A stretch of DNA of 46,731 nucleotides from Thermoleophilia bacterium (GTDB taxonomy: Bacteria; Actinomycetota; Thermoleophilia; Gaiellales; Gaiellaceae): positions 1 through 46,731 of the forward strand of contig SHVL01000017.1 in assembly GCA_009694305.1 (NCBI GenBank), written 5' to 3'. Below are positions 1 through 7,980 of the stretch, piece after piece. Numbering within the stretch: position 1 is the stretch's first letter; each line of letters begins with the position of its first letter. The notes under the pieces were generated by a model that was not told where the DNA came from, made no database searches, and saw only the letters and a program-made list of their open reading frames with translations. The position numbers were made by a program, and so were the translations under genes.

Positions 1-58
1 ATGACGGTTCGTCGCTGGGGCGTGATGGGCGAGTGCGATGCGAGGACGCAGGGAGCCG

Positions 59-77
59 CAGATATGGGACATATCTG
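59..77. promoter_or_regulatory. Operator-like palindrome at left edge
   Basis: A perfect inverted repeat with 8-bp arms, CAGATATG and CATATCTG, separated by GGA. It is AT-rich against a GC-rich background, which is typical of a transcription-factor operator. The gene it would control lies off the left end or is not visible. The regulator is unknown. Confidence 0.4.
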
Positions 78-98
78 GGCGACCGAGGACGAAGCAGC

Positions 99-125
99 GT
101 GCCGCCCAGCGCGTTCCGGCGGCAC
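99..125 (-). terminator. Hairpin downstream of the MFS gene
   Basis: Perfect 8-bp stem (99-106 with 118-125) and an 11-nt loop, 24 bp past the stop codon of the leftward MFS gene. There is no U-run on that strand, so termination is inferred from position and stem stability only. Confidence 0.35.
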
Positions 126-148
126 AAGTCTCATTTTGATTCGAGTTC

Positions 149-1315
149 TCAGACCCTTGCGGCCGACGGGTGTCGCCGCACGAGCGCGATGATCACGAAG
201 AACTGCACGGCGAAGAACGCCGCAGTCACCCAGAGCACGGCGTCGAACGAACCCGTCAGATCCAGAACGGCCCCGAGGACGAACGGTGAGGTCGCCCCGA
301 TCGTATAGCCGAGGCCGAGCATCATCGCAACGAGCGCCGCCACCCGCTTCGGTGTCTTCTCGAAGTCGAGAGGCAGGGTCATCACGAGCGCGAACAGACC
401 ACCCTGCCCGATGCCCGCGAGAAGCCCACCGACGTAGGCGATGCCAGGAGCAGCGACGAGGATGGCGGCTCCCACGGTGAGGCAGGCGCTGAGCCCGAGA
501 AGAAACGGGCTGCGGCGGCCCGTACGGTCGGAGAGCCACGGGAACAGAAACGAGGACGGTATAGCCGTCAGGTTCGTCATCGCGAGGAGGAGGCCCGCCG
601 CTCCGGCACTCCAGCCGTGCTCGGCGTAGGCTTCGGGCAGCCACGCGTTCAGCCCGTAGTACCCACAGGCCATGAGGGCGAATGCGGCAACGAGCAGCCA
701 CGCAGTGTGGCTCCGCCAGGGCAGGTGCGGCATGGCGGCCGCCGGTGCCTCGTAGGGTCGCTCCTCACGGGTCAGGGCCAGCCAGGCGACGAGCGAGAGA
801 AGCGCGAAGGACGAGATCACGATCAGCGCCCAGCGCCAGCCGCCCAACCATGCCGCAAGCGGCACCGCGAGCGCCGCAGCACCCAGCGAGCCGATCTGGA
901 TGCCCCCCGTATAGATCCCGGTTCCTGTCGCCCGCCTGTCCTCGAAGTGCTCCTTGACGAAGATGGGCGCAAGGGCGTTGCCGAGGCCCATCCCGATCCC
1001 GACCGGCCACGTGAAGAGCACCACCAGCCAGACCGAGGGCATCGCCGCCCGGACAATCCCGAAGGTGCCGATCAGAGCCAGGCCGATCGTCATCGCCCGC
1101 CGCGTCCCGATCTTCACCGCGAGATATGCGGCCACCGGCGCGAACAGCCCCATGCAGAGGACGGGGATCGTGCCGAGCAACCCGACGACGGCATGCGAGG
1201 CGCCGAAAGAGTTCTCGATGGAGGGGATCAGCGGCCCCACGCCGATGATCTCCGGACGGAGTGCGAGGGCGGCGAGAAAGAGTGCGACGAACGTCGCGGT
1301 CGAGCGTTCTTTCAC
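149..1315 (-). CDS. MFS transporter, CynX/NimT-like
   Basis: A 388-residue polytopic membrane protein with about twelve hydrophobic segments. The N-terminal region has the LRPEIIGVGPLIPSIENSFG pattern seen in the CynX/NimT-like branch of the major facilitator superfamily, where members move small anions, nitroimidazoles or carboxylates. Loop-2-type basic motifs (KIGTRRA near residue 70 and LSDRTGRRSP near 265) fit an MFS fold. It starts at GTG, one nucleotide after the TGA of the ABM-domain gene, so it is the last gene of a four-gene leftward operon (FAH protein, GntR, ABM, MFS). The substrate is unknown. From context it may import the carbon source handled by the neighbouring FAH hydrolase or GlcDEF oxidase. 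The family call is firm and the substrate is inference. Confidence 0.85.
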   Translation of the reverse strand: MKERSTATFVALFLAALALRPEIIGVGPLIPSIENSFGASHAVVGLLGTIPVLCMGLFAPVAAYLAVKIGTRRAMTIGLALIGTFGIVRAAMPSVWLVVLFTWPVGIGMGLGNALAPIFVKEHFEDRRATGTGIYTGGIQIGSLGAAALAVPLAAWLGGWRWALIVISSFALLSLVAWLALTREERPYEAPAAAMPHLPWRSHTAWLLVAAFALMACGYYGLNAWLPEAYAEHGWSAGAAGLLLAMTNLTAIPSSFLFPWLSDRTGRRSPFLLGLSACLTVGAAILVAAPGIAYVGGLLAGIGQGGLFALVMTLPLDFEKTPKRVAALVAMMLGLGYTIGATSPFVLGAVLDLTGSFDAVLWVTAAFFAVQFFVIIALVRRHPSAARV

Positions 1316-1316
1316 G

Positions 1317-1607
1317 TCAGGTGAGCGGCGTCAATGTCGTGCGCTGCCGTGAGGCGAGGAGCGGCAGAGCCTGCCCGAGCACGAGCTCCCGGAAGTAGTC
1401 GCTGCCCGAATGGGCGTCGAGCGCATCGTCATCGGCGTAGCGTTCGAAGAGGAAGAATGTGTTCGGCTCCTCCGGATCGCGGTGCGCGTCGTACTGGAGG
1501 CATCCAGGCTCTGCGCGCGAGAGAGGCATGAGCTGCCGTAGAAGCGCTGCCACGGCGTCGCCCTCGCCCTCACGCGCCACCCAGGTCACAGCCAGAACGA
1601 CGGTCAT
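1317..1607 (-). CDS. ABM-domain (YgiN-like) monooxygenase-family protein
   Basis: A 96-residue protein of the antibiotic biosynthesis monooxygenase fold, a dimeric ferredoxin-like alpha/beta barrel. Visible family features are the opening strand (VVLAVTWVAREG), the EPGCLQYDAHRDPEEPNTFFLFERYADDDALDAH core around residues 33-67 with the usual FFLFERY strand, and an H near residue 66 in the helix before SDYF. Members act as cofactor-free quinol monooxygenases or as small accessory proteins. Substrate cannot be read from sequence. Its ATG overlaps the TGA of the upstream GntR gene (ATGA), implying translational coupling, and its stop is one base from the MFS start. Confidence 0.85.
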   Translation of the reverse strand: MTVVLAVTWVAREGEGDAVAALLRQLMPLSRAEPGCLQYDAHRDPEEPNTFFLFERYADDDALDAHSGSDYFRELVLGQALPLLASRQRTTLTPLT

Positions 1608-2257
1608 CGTCGGGCAATGTCGATGTGGCTGCGCATCAGCCGGGCCGACACCTCGACGTGCTTCCGAGCCTCGCGACCTGCACCACTCGCGTTGCCGCAG
1701 CGGATTGCGTCGATCAGGCTGACGTGGCGCTCGGCTGCCATAGCCGGGTCCATGTAGACACCGTACAGGGTGATGATGATCCGGCTCTCGACGCCGAGCG
1801 ACGTCCAGCACTGCTCGAGAACAGCGTTCTCCGCTGCCTCGACGATCACCCGGTGAAAGGCAATGTCATGCTCGGCGAGCAACCGCGTGTCGCCTGCCTC
1901 CGCTGCTTCCCTCATCGCCTCGAACTCGATTTCGAGCCGCGAGACATCACCTGCCAGGTTGACGGTCGCGAGACGGGCGGCAAGCTCCTCGAGCGAGGCA
2001 CGCACCGGATAGACCTTGATCATCTCCTCCTCGTCGAATGCGCGCACGCGCGAGCCACGGAACGGCTCGGATTCGACCAACCGCAGCAACTCGAGGTCGC
2101 GGAGTGCCTCGCGCACGGGAGCCTGGCTCGTTCCGAGCTCCTGGGCGATCCTGGTCTCCACGAGACGCGTGCCCGGCTCGAGCTCGCCACTGACGATCTG
2201 CTGCAGCAGAAAGTCCTTGACCTGTTCCCTCAGGACGGTGCGGGAGATCACCGCCAC
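1604..2257 (-). CDS. GntR-family regulator, FCD (FadR-like) subfamily
   Basis: Transcription factor of about 217 residues. The N-terminal winged helix shows the GntR signature: LREQVKDFLLQQIVSGELEPGTRL, then TRIAQELGTSQAPVREALRDLELLRLV, at roughly residues 8-62. The C-terminal helical FCD ligand domain contains the expected acidic and His residues (EHDIAFHRVIVEAA, ERHVSLIDAIRCG) that usually hold a metal and a carboxylate ligand. The start chosen is GTG, five bases beyond the stop of the FAH gene; an in-frame GTG two codons later is also possible. The longer open frame extends into the FAH gene and looks spurious. It probably controls its own operon and the divergent glc genes by binding the palindrome at 2955-2972, which is an inference. 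Confidence 0.85.
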   Translation of the reverse strand: MAVISRTVLREQVKDFLLQQIVSGELEPGTRLVETRIAQELGTSQAPVREALRDLELLRLVESEPFRGSRVRAFDEEEMIKVYPVRASLEELAARLATVNLAGDVSRLEIEFEAMREAAEAGDTRLLAEHDIAFHRVIVEAAENAVLEQCWTSLGVESRIIITLYGVYMDPAMAAERHVSLIDAIRCGNASGAGREARKHVEVSARLMRSHIDIARR

Positions 2258-2261
2258 CGGC

Positions 2262-2909
2262 TCAGCCGGCAACAACCGGATTGGTGATCTCGCCCACTCC
2301 GTCGATCTGGATCGTGACCGTGTCACCGGCCCGAAGCAAGCGCTTCGGATTCCGGAAGACGCCAACCCCGGCCGGCGTCCCCGTGAGGATGAGGTCTCCC
2401 TCCTCGAGCGTCGAGGTACGCGAGGCGTAGCTGATGATCTCGTCGATCCCGAAGATCAGGTTTGCCGTCGTCGAGTCCTGCAGCGTCTCGCCCGACACGA
2501 TGGCGCGGATCCTGAGCGCATGGGGATCGGGAACCTCGGACGCCGGCACGAGCGGGCCTACCGGACAGAACGTATCGGGCGACTTGCCGCGCGTCCACTG
2601 CCCATCGGCGAACTGTAGATCGCGGGCCGAGACGTCGTTGGCAACGAGATAGCCGCGCACGGCCTCGAACGCGTTTTCCCTGGAGATGTTCTTGACCGTC
2701 CGGCCGATCACGACACCGAGCTCGGCCTCGTAGTCGCACTGCTCGACGACCGAGGGGATCACGATGGGATCACCGGGGCCGATGAGGGACGTGGTGTACT
2801 TCGCGAAGAAGAGCGGAGCCTTTGGGATCTCGGCTCCCTGCTCCTCGGCGTGGTCGCGATAGTTCAGGCCCACACAGATGATCTTGCCGGGACGATCGAT
2901 GGGAATCAT
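2262..2909 (-). CDS. Fumarylacetoacetate hydrolase (FAH) family protein
   Basis: A 215-residue single-domain FAH-fold enzyme. Family motifs are KIICVGLNYRDHAEEQG at the N terminus, the metal-binding acidic pair in CDYEAELGVVIGR near residue 60, GYLVANDVSARDLQ, KSPDTFCPVGPLV, and the closing ILTGTPAGVG with GDTVTIQIDGVGEITNPV. Relatives hydrolyse fumarylpyruvate or acylpyruvates, hydrate 2-oxopent-4-enoates, or decarboxylate oxaloacetate; which one applies here cannot be decided. The ATG at 2909 follows a TAGGAT -10 box by 7 nt, so the mRNA is probably leaderless. It heads the operon with GntR, ABM and MFS genes and is divergent from glcD. The open frame continues 20 codons upstream, but that stretch lies in the promoter. 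Confidence 0.88.
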   Translation of the reverse strand: MIPIDRPGKIICVGLNYRDHAEEQGAEIPKAPLFFAKYTTSLIGPGDPIVIPSVVEQCDYEAELGVVIGRTVKNISRENAFEAVRGYLVANDVSARDLQFADGQWTRGKSPDTFCPVGPLVPASEVPDPHALRIRAIVSGETLQDSTTANLIFGIDEIISYASRTSTLEEGDLILTGTPAGVGVFRNPKRLLRAGDTVTIQIDGVGEITNPVVAG

Positions 2910-2916
2910 GTGGATG

Positions 2917-2922
2917 ATCCTA
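2917..2922 (-). promoter_or_regulatory. -10 box of the FAH operon
   Basis: TAGGAT on the minus strand, 7 nt before the ATG at 2909. This spacing puts the transcription start at the start codon (leaderless). No clear -35 hexamer. The AGGAT could also act as a weak Shine-Dalgarno. Confidence 0.5.
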
Positions 2923-2954
2923 CGCGATTGTGGAGCAGTATGTGCGCTCAACCG

Positions 2955-2972
2955 TCGATAATCGATCATCGA
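2955..2972. promoter_or_regulatory. Operator-like palindrome between FAH and glcD
   Basis: TCGATAATCGATCATCGA is an 18-bp dyad that matches its own reverse complement at every position except one symmetric pair. It lies between the two divergent -10 boxes (2917-2922 and 2998-3003), just upstream of where the glcD -35 region would sit. The GntR regulator encoded in the left operon is the obvious candidate ligand; that link is inferred. Confidence 0.55.
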
Positions 2973-2997
2973 GACAGTCCCGGCCAGGGCCGCCCGG

Positions 2998-3003
2998 TAG
3001 ACT
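2998..3003 (+). promoter_or_regulatory. -10 box of glcDEF
   Basis: TAGACT, 7 nt before the glcD ATG at 3011. The same hexamer and spacing occur before the MBL gene at 10282. It implies a leaderless glcDEF transcript. Confidence 0.5.
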
Positions 3004-3010
3004 CGGCCAA

Positions 3011-4465
3011 ATGCCCCTCTCCGCCGCCGCCGTCGCCGAACTCGGGGCCATCGTCGGCAGCGACCACCTGATCACCGAGCCCGAGCAGCTCCGCGTCTAC
3101 GACTGCGACGGGCTGACCGGGTGGCGTGCGATGCCGGAGCTCGTCGTCCTCGCCGGCTCGACCGCCGAGGTGCAGGGAGTCGTGCGCGTCTGCGCCCGCG
3201 AGGGCGTGCCGTTCGTCGCCCGCGGTGCCGGCACCGGTCTCTCCGGGGGGGCGCTCCCGGTCGCGGATGGCATCGTCATCTCGCTGGCGCGGATGAACCG
3301 GATCATCGAGATCGACCTGGCTTCGCAACGCGTCGTCGTCGAGCCCGGCGTGGCGAACCTCGACGTCACCCGTGCTGTCGAGGCGGACGGCTTCTTCTAC
3401 GCACCCGACCCCTCGAGCCAGCAGGTCTGCACGATCGGCGGCAACGTCGCGGAGAACTCCGGTGGGGCGCACTGCCTCAAGAACGGCTTCACCGTGACCC
3501 ACGTCACGGGACTCACGATCGTACTCCCCGACGGCGAGATCGTCGAGCTCGGCGGCAAGGCCCTCGATCCGGACGGGCCCGATCTACTCGGGGCGTTCAT
3601 CGGCTCGGAGGGAACGCTCGGAATCGCGACAGAGGTCACGCTGCGCCTTCTCCGCAAGCCGGAGGCCGTCGTCACCCAGCTGGCGGCGTTCGCGTCGATC
3701 GACGAGGCGGGCACGGCCGTCTCGTCGATCATCTCGGCAGGGATCCTGCCTGCCGCCCTCGAGATGATGGACAGGTTCACGATCATCGCTGCCGAGCAGG
3801 CCTACCACCCGGGCTACCCGGAAGGAGCCGAGGCGCTGCTGCTCGTCGAGCTCGACGGCATCACGGTGCAGGTCGAGGAGGACGCGTTGGCGGTAGACGA
3901 GGTCTGCCGTGCGTGTGGTGCATTCGAGGTGAGAGTGGCGCGTGACGACGCCGAGCGCGCGCTCCTCTGGCTCGGCCGCAAGGGCGCTTTCCCGGCGATG
4001 GGCCGCATGTCGCCGGACTACTACGTGCAGGACGGGGTCGTGCCGCGGACGAAGCTGCCGGAGGTGCTGCGCCGGATCAGGGAGCTCTCGCGGGAGCACG
4101 GCCTGCGGGTCGGCAACGTCTTTCACGCGGGCGACGGCAACCTTCACCCGCTCGTGCTCTACGACGCCGCGAAGGGTGAGACAGAGGCCGCGAAAGTCCT
4201 GGCCGAGGCGATCCTCGGGGCCTGCCTCGACGCAGGAGGCTCGCTCACGGGAGAGCACGGCGTCGGGGTAGACAAGGCGTGCTCGATGCCGCTGATGTTC
4301 TCCGAGCGCGACCTCGAGGCCTTCGCGCGGCTCCGCCTCGCTTTCGACCCGGAAGGGATCGCAAACCCGGGCAAGGTGATCCCGACGCCGCGCCTGTGCG
4401 GCGAGGTTCCCGGCCCCTACCGGCAGCATCCTCTGGAGCTGATCGGCCTTGCCGAGCGTTTCTAG
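3011..4465 (+). CDS. glcD: FAD-linked (glycolate/lactate-type) oxidase subunit GlcD
   Basis: A 484-residue flavoprotein that oxidises a 2-hydroxy acid such as glycolate or lactate to the 2-oxo acid, passing electrons to GlcF. The PCMH-type FAD domain spans about residues 30-220, with PFVARGAGTGLSGGALP, SQQVCTIGGNVAENSGGAHC and GSEGTLGIATEVTLRL. The C-terminal FAD-oxidase domain carries the HAGDGNLHPL metal-site motif and GGSLTGEHGVGVDK. The start chosen is ATG 3011, which follows TAGACT by 7 nt; the frame is open for 27 more codons upstream into the promoter region. It overlaps glcE by 17 nt. The exact hydroxy acid is not determined by the sequence. Confidence 0.93.
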   Translation: MPLSAAAVAELGAIVGSDHLITEPEQLRVYDCDGLTGWRAMPELVVLAGSTAEVQGVVRVCAREGVPFVARGAGTGLSGGALPVADGIVISLARMNRIIEIDLASQRVVVEPGVANLDVTRAVEADGFFYAPDPSSQQVCTIGGNVAENSGGAHCLKNGFTVTHVTGLTIVLPDGEIVELGGKALDPDGPDLLGAFIGSEGTLGIATEVTLRLLRKPEAVVTQLAAFASIDEAGTAVSSIISAGILPAALEMMDRFTIIAAEQAYHPGYPEGAEALLLVELDGITVQVEEDALAVDEVCRACGAFEVRVARDDAERALLWLGRKGAFPAMGRMSPDYYVQDGVVPRTKLPEVLRRIRELSREHGLRVGNVFHAGDGNLHPLVLYDAAKGETEAAKVLAEAILGACLDAGGSLTGEHGVGVDKACSMPLMFSERDLEAFARLRLAFDPEGIANPGKVIPTPRLCGEVPGPYRQHPLELIGLAERF

Positions 4466-5345
4466 CCTGGAGGAGGCGTCTGCCGTCCTGCAGGCTGCAG
4501 CGGCCGCGGGCAAGAACGTACGAATCGGCAGCGATCTCGAAGCGGCCGGGATGTCCTGCGTCCTCGAGCACGAGGCCGGCGACCTGACGTGCACGGTCGA
4601 GTCCGGGATCCGACTCTCGGCCCTCGCGGCCGCGCTCGCCCCGTCCGGCCAACGCCTCTCGCTCGACCCACCGGGCGATCCGACGATCGGCGCGTGCCTC
4701 GCAGGCAATCTCTCGGGACCGCTGCGCCACCGGTTTGGCGCACCGCGCGACCTCGTTCTCGGAGTGACGCTCGTCCTCGCAGACGGAACGGTCGTGAACG
4801 CCGGCGGCAAGGTGGTCAAGAACGTCGCGGGCTACGACCTCGGCAAGCTCGTCTGCGGCTCACACGGCCGACTGGCGTTCATCGGGCGGGTCAGCCTCCG
4901 CCTCCACCCCGCTCCTGCGGCAAACGCCACGGTCGTCGTCGAGACGAGCGATGTCGCGGCGGTCGTCGCGAAGCTACTCGCCTCACAGCTCGTTGCGAGC
5001 GCTCTCGACGTGCTCCACCCGGGCCGCGTCACGGTGCTGTACGAGGGGGGAGCCGCAGCTGTCGCAGCCCAGGTTGCCTCGACGAAGGCACTCGTCGGCG
5101 GGACAGAGACAGACGCGTCCGTCTGGACAGAGTCCCGGGAACGACAGGCAGCCGCTGAGGGGCGGTCGTCGTTTACGCCGGGCGAGCTCGGTGCGTTTCT
5201 GACAGGCCTGCCCGAGGCCGTGGTTCGGCCAGCGGCAGGCATCGCCTATCTTCCGGACGCGGTGCCGGACACGACGCCGGAGCCCGTTCGGCTTCTGCAG
5301 GAGCGGGTACGCGCCCGATTCGACCCCCAGGGGGTGCTCGCGTGA
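4449..5345 (+). CDS. glcE: FAD-binding oxidase subunit GlcE
   Basis: A 298-residue second FAD-binding subunit of the GlcDEF-type oxidase. The recognisable PCMH core includes SLDPPGDPTIGACLAGNLSG, LGVTLVLADGTVVNAGGKVVKNVAGYDLGKLVCGSHG and the closing ARFDPQGVLA typical of GlcE. It starts at TTG inside the end of glcD (17-nt overlap), which points to translational coupling. GlcE is shorter than GlcD and lacks the full C-terminal domain, as usual for this subunit. Confidence 0.9.
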   Translation: MPSVSSLEEASAVLQAAAAAGKNVRIGSDLEAAGMSCVLEHEAGDLTCTVESGIRLSALAAALAPSGQRLSLDPPGDPTIGACLAGNLSGPLRHRFGAPRDLVLGVTLVLADGTVVNAGGKVVKNVAGYDLGKLVCGSHGRLAFIGRVSLRLHPAPAANATVVVETSDVAAVVAKLLASQLVASALDVLHPGRVTVLYEGGAAAVAAQVASTKALVGGTETDASVWTESRERQAAAEGRSSFTPGELGAFLTGLPEAVVRPAAGIAYLPDAVPDTTPEPVRLLQERVRARFDPQGVLA

Positions 5346-5394
5346 GCGGCAGAAGAGACCCGGGAGACAGGCAGAAGTCTGCCGACGTGGCCCG

Positions 5395-6648
5395 ATGAGC
5401 GCTTCACCCGATGTCCTCCGCTCGCTCACGAGCGACTGCGTCCACTGCGGCTTCTGCCTGCCCACGTGCCCCACCTATCTTCTGTGGAGCGAGGAGATGG
5501 ACTCGCCGCGCGGGCGGATCCAGCTGATGGAGGCAAATCTCGACGGCACGATCTCGCTCAACCCGACGGTCGTCGGGCATCTCGATCTCTGCCTCGGTTG
5601 CATGGCGTGCGTCACCGCCTGCCCCTCGGGCGTGCAGTACGAGAAGCTGATCGAGGCAACCCGCGAGACGATCGAGACGACGACGCGGCGCCCACTCGGC
5701 GACCGGCTCGTGCGCGGAGCGCTCTTCAAGCTCCTCCCCTATCCGAAGCGGATGGGCCCGGCACTGCGCCTCGCTCCGCTCGGCCGAAAACTGCCTCTAC
5801 CGGGCCGACTCGGCGTGATGACGGAGATCGCTCCGCCGTGGCGCTCGACCGAGAAGCCGAAAGACGTTACGCCCGCGAGTGGCGAGACCCGCGGGCGCGT
5901 TGGCATTCTCACAGGTTGCGTGCAGTCCGTGGTGTTCGGAACCGTCAACACGGCGACGGCGCGGGTGCTCGCGGCCGACGGGTACGAGGTCGTGGCGCCA
6001 CCCCAGGGCTGCTGCGGCGCCCTCTCGATGCACGCAGGCCGGGGCGAGGAGGGTCGCGCGTTTGCCCGTCGGGCAATCGAGGCCTTCGACGGCGTCGAGA
6101 CGGTGATCGTGAACACCTCCGGCTGCGGATCGCACCTGAAGGAACTCGGACACGTGCTCGGCGATGATCCAGCCTGGGCCGAGCGTGCGGCCGCGTTCTC
6201 TGCACGGGTGCGCGATCTGGGCGAGTTCCTCTCGGGTGTCGAGCCGCGGGCTCCCCGGCAGCCGCTGCACCTGACCGTTGCGATGCAGGACTCCTGCCAC
6301 CTCCGCCATGCGCAGAGACTGCCCCTGTCGTCTGCCACCTCGCTGCGGCAGATTCCGGGGTTGAGCGTGGTCGAGCCAGCGGAGCAGGACATCTGCTGCG
6401 GCAGCGCGGGAATCTACAACATCACCCAGCCCGACGCCGCCCGACAGCTCGGCGACCGCAAGGCAGCACACGTGCTCGCGACGGGCGCACAGGTTTATGC
6501 GAGCGCGAACCCGGGCTGCCTCGTGCAGGTTGCCACCGCACTGCGGCGTGCCGGCAGCCCCATGCCGGCGCTGCATCCGATCGAACTCGTGGACGCCTCG
6601 ATCCGGGGCGTCAGCGCAGCCGACCTGCTGCGCGAAGCCCGCCGCTGA
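5395..6648 (+). CDS. glcF: Iron-sulfur subunit GlcF
   Basis: A 417-residue electron-transfer subunit. Two ferredoxin-type 4Fe-4S motifs lie near residues 16-27 (CVHCGFCLPTCP) and 68-79 (CLGCMACVTACP). They are followed by two cysteine-rich CCG domains (GCCGALSMHAG with NTSGCGSHLKELG, then DSCHLRHAQR with ICCGSAGIYN and NPGCLVQ). This order is diagnostic of GlcF and related HdrD-like proteins that pass electrons from the flavin subunits toward the quinone pool. It follows glcE after 49 nt and is the last gene of the rightward operon. Confidence 0.93.
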   Translation: MSASPDVLRSLTSDCVHCGFCLPTCPTYLLWSEEMDSPRGRIQLMEANLDGTISLNPTVVGHLDLCLGCMACVTACPSGVQYEKLIEATRETIETTTRRPLGDRLVRGALFKLLPYPKRMGPALRLAPLGRKLPLPGRLGVMTEIAPPWRSTEKPKDVTPASGETRGRVGILTGCVQSVVFGTVNTATARVLAADGYEVVAPPQGCCGALSMHAGRGEEGRAFARRAIEAFDGVETVIVNTSGCGSHLKELGHVLGDDPAWAERAAAFSARVRDLGEFLSGVEPRAPRQPLHLTVAMQDSCHLRHAQRLPLSSATSLRQIPGLSVVEPAEQDICCGSAGIYNITQPDAARQLGDRKAAHVLATGAQVYASANPGCLVQVATALRRAGSPMPALHPIELVDASIRGVSAADLLREARR

Positions 6649-6698
6649 CCCGCACGTCGGCTCCGCGAGAGCCGGGTCGCGCGCATCGTACGACACCT

Positions 6699-6720
6699 CG
6701 TCCTGCGCGACCGCAGGACG
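6699..6720. terminator. Bidirectional terminator-like hairpin
   Basis: A perfect 9-bp stem with a CGAC tetraloop in the 76-bp gap between the convergent glcF and MFS genes. A second, weaker hairpin with a 6-bp stem lies at 6658-6674. Neither has a T-run. Position between two converging stops makes termination likely. Confidence 0.5.
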
Positions 6721-6724
6721 CTGG

Positions 6725-7879
6725 TCAGGGCACGGCCGTCTTGGTCGGTCGAAGTTCGTCGAGACGGTCTACACGCGCAAGCGCCGGGAAGAACCGCGAC
6801 CACGAGAGTGCGATCACGATCGTCACCACACCGCCGATCACAACCGCCGGCACGGCACCGAGCAGCGCTGCGGCGACGCCCGACTCGAATGCTCCCAGCT
6901 CGTTCGAGGCGCTGAGGAACACCATCTCGACAGCGTTCACGCGCCCGAGCACGTCGTCGGGCGTGACGAGAGGCAGAATCGCCCGCCGTAGAACGACGCT
7001 GACGTCGTCAACAGCGCCGCCCGCAGTGAGGGCGAGCAACGACAGCCACATCGTCTGCGAGAGGCCGAACACGACGATCGTGACGCCGTAGAGCCCGACG
7101 ACGACGAGCAGCGTGCGCCCTGCCCGATGCCGGATCGGCCACCGTGTCAGAACCGTCGCCATGCACAGTGCTCCGACGGCCGGGGCCGCCCGGAGCACCC
7201 CGAGCCCCGCCGGACCGACCTCGAGGATATCCCTGGCGAAGATCGGCAGCAAGGCAACCGTGCCTCCGAAGAGGACGGCGAACAGGTCGAGCGAGATTGC
7301 ACCGAACAGCACCGGCGTTCGCCGAACGAGGCGCACGCCCACGAACAGGTGCGCGAGACCGGAGGACGAGCCCCCGGCCGACTCGCGACCCGACCGGAAA
7401 AACAGCATGCCGACGAACGCGATCCCGGAGAGTGCAGCAGCGACGCCGTAGACCAACTCGGCGTGGAGCGCGAACAGGAGACCACCGACCGCCGGCCCAC
7501 CGATCACGGACGCCTGGAAGGCCATCGACCTGAGCGCCATCGCCCGCACGAGAATCTCACGCGGCACGAGAGACGGCAGCAGTGCCCCGGACGCCGGGTA
7601 TCCGAGCGCCGCAGCAAAGCCCGTGGCGAACGCGGCCAGGAAGAACGGCCATGTCGTGTTCGCCCCGGCACGGGTGACGGCGAACAGGCCGATCATGATC
7701 GCGGCCTCGATGGCGATCGCGATCGCCAGCAGGGTGCGGCGGGGGAAGCGATCGGCCAGATGCCCCGCCGGGAGTGCGAGAAGCGGTAGAGGGATGAACA
7801 TCGCGAGCCCGACGAGCCCGAGGTCGAGTGGGCTGCCCCGCACCGCGTACACCTGCCATCCGGTCGCGACGAACGACAT
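6725..7879 (-). CDS. MFS transporter (EntS/MFS_3-like exporter), start uncertain
   Basis: At least 384 residues of a twelve-helix carrier resembling the EntS/multidrug exporter branch (WQVYAVRGSPLDLGLVGLAMFIPLPLLALPAGHLADRFPRR). The ATG at 7879 is the first standard start, yet the in-frame sequence upstream, up to about 7948, reads SPLRHRDFVLFLVVLLLSGFAVE. That matches the expected N-terminal motif and first half of helix 1 of this family. Between the preceding in-frame TGA and 7879 there is no ATG, GTG or TTG. Either a rare start such as CTG 7942 is used, or the start codon was lost, or the sequence has an error. It lies downstream of the CorC-like gene in the same direction. Substrate unknown. 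Confidence 0.8.
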   Translation of the reverse strand: MSFVATGWQVYAVRGSPLDLGLVGLAMFIPLPLLALPAGHLADRFPRRTLLAIAIAIEAAIMIGLFAVTRAGANTTWPFFLAAFATGFAAALGYPASGALLPSLVPREILVRAMALRSMAFQASVIGGPAVGGLLFALHAELVYGVAAALSGIAFVGMLFFRSGRESAGGSSSGLAHLFVGVRLVRRTPVLFGAISLDLFAVLFGGTVALLPIFARDILEVGPAGLGVLRAAPAVGALCMATVLTRWPIRHRAGRTLLVVVGLYGVTIVVFGLSQTMWLSLLALTAGGAVDDVSVVLRRAILPLVTPDDVLGRVNAVEMVFLSASNELGAFESGVAAALLGAVPAVVIGGVVTIVIALSWSRFFPALARVDRLDELRPTKTAVP

Positions 7880-7980
7880 CTCGACCGCGAATCCCGACAG
7901 GAGCAGGACAACGAGGAAGAGGACGAAATCACGGTGTCGCAGTGGCGAATCACCGGGCGTCGCTTGCGATCCGGTGCGGG

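Noticed and set aside
617-1324. Rightward frame of 235 codons opposite the first MFS gene
   Set aside because: Composition of a GC-rich antisense shadow; no motifs.
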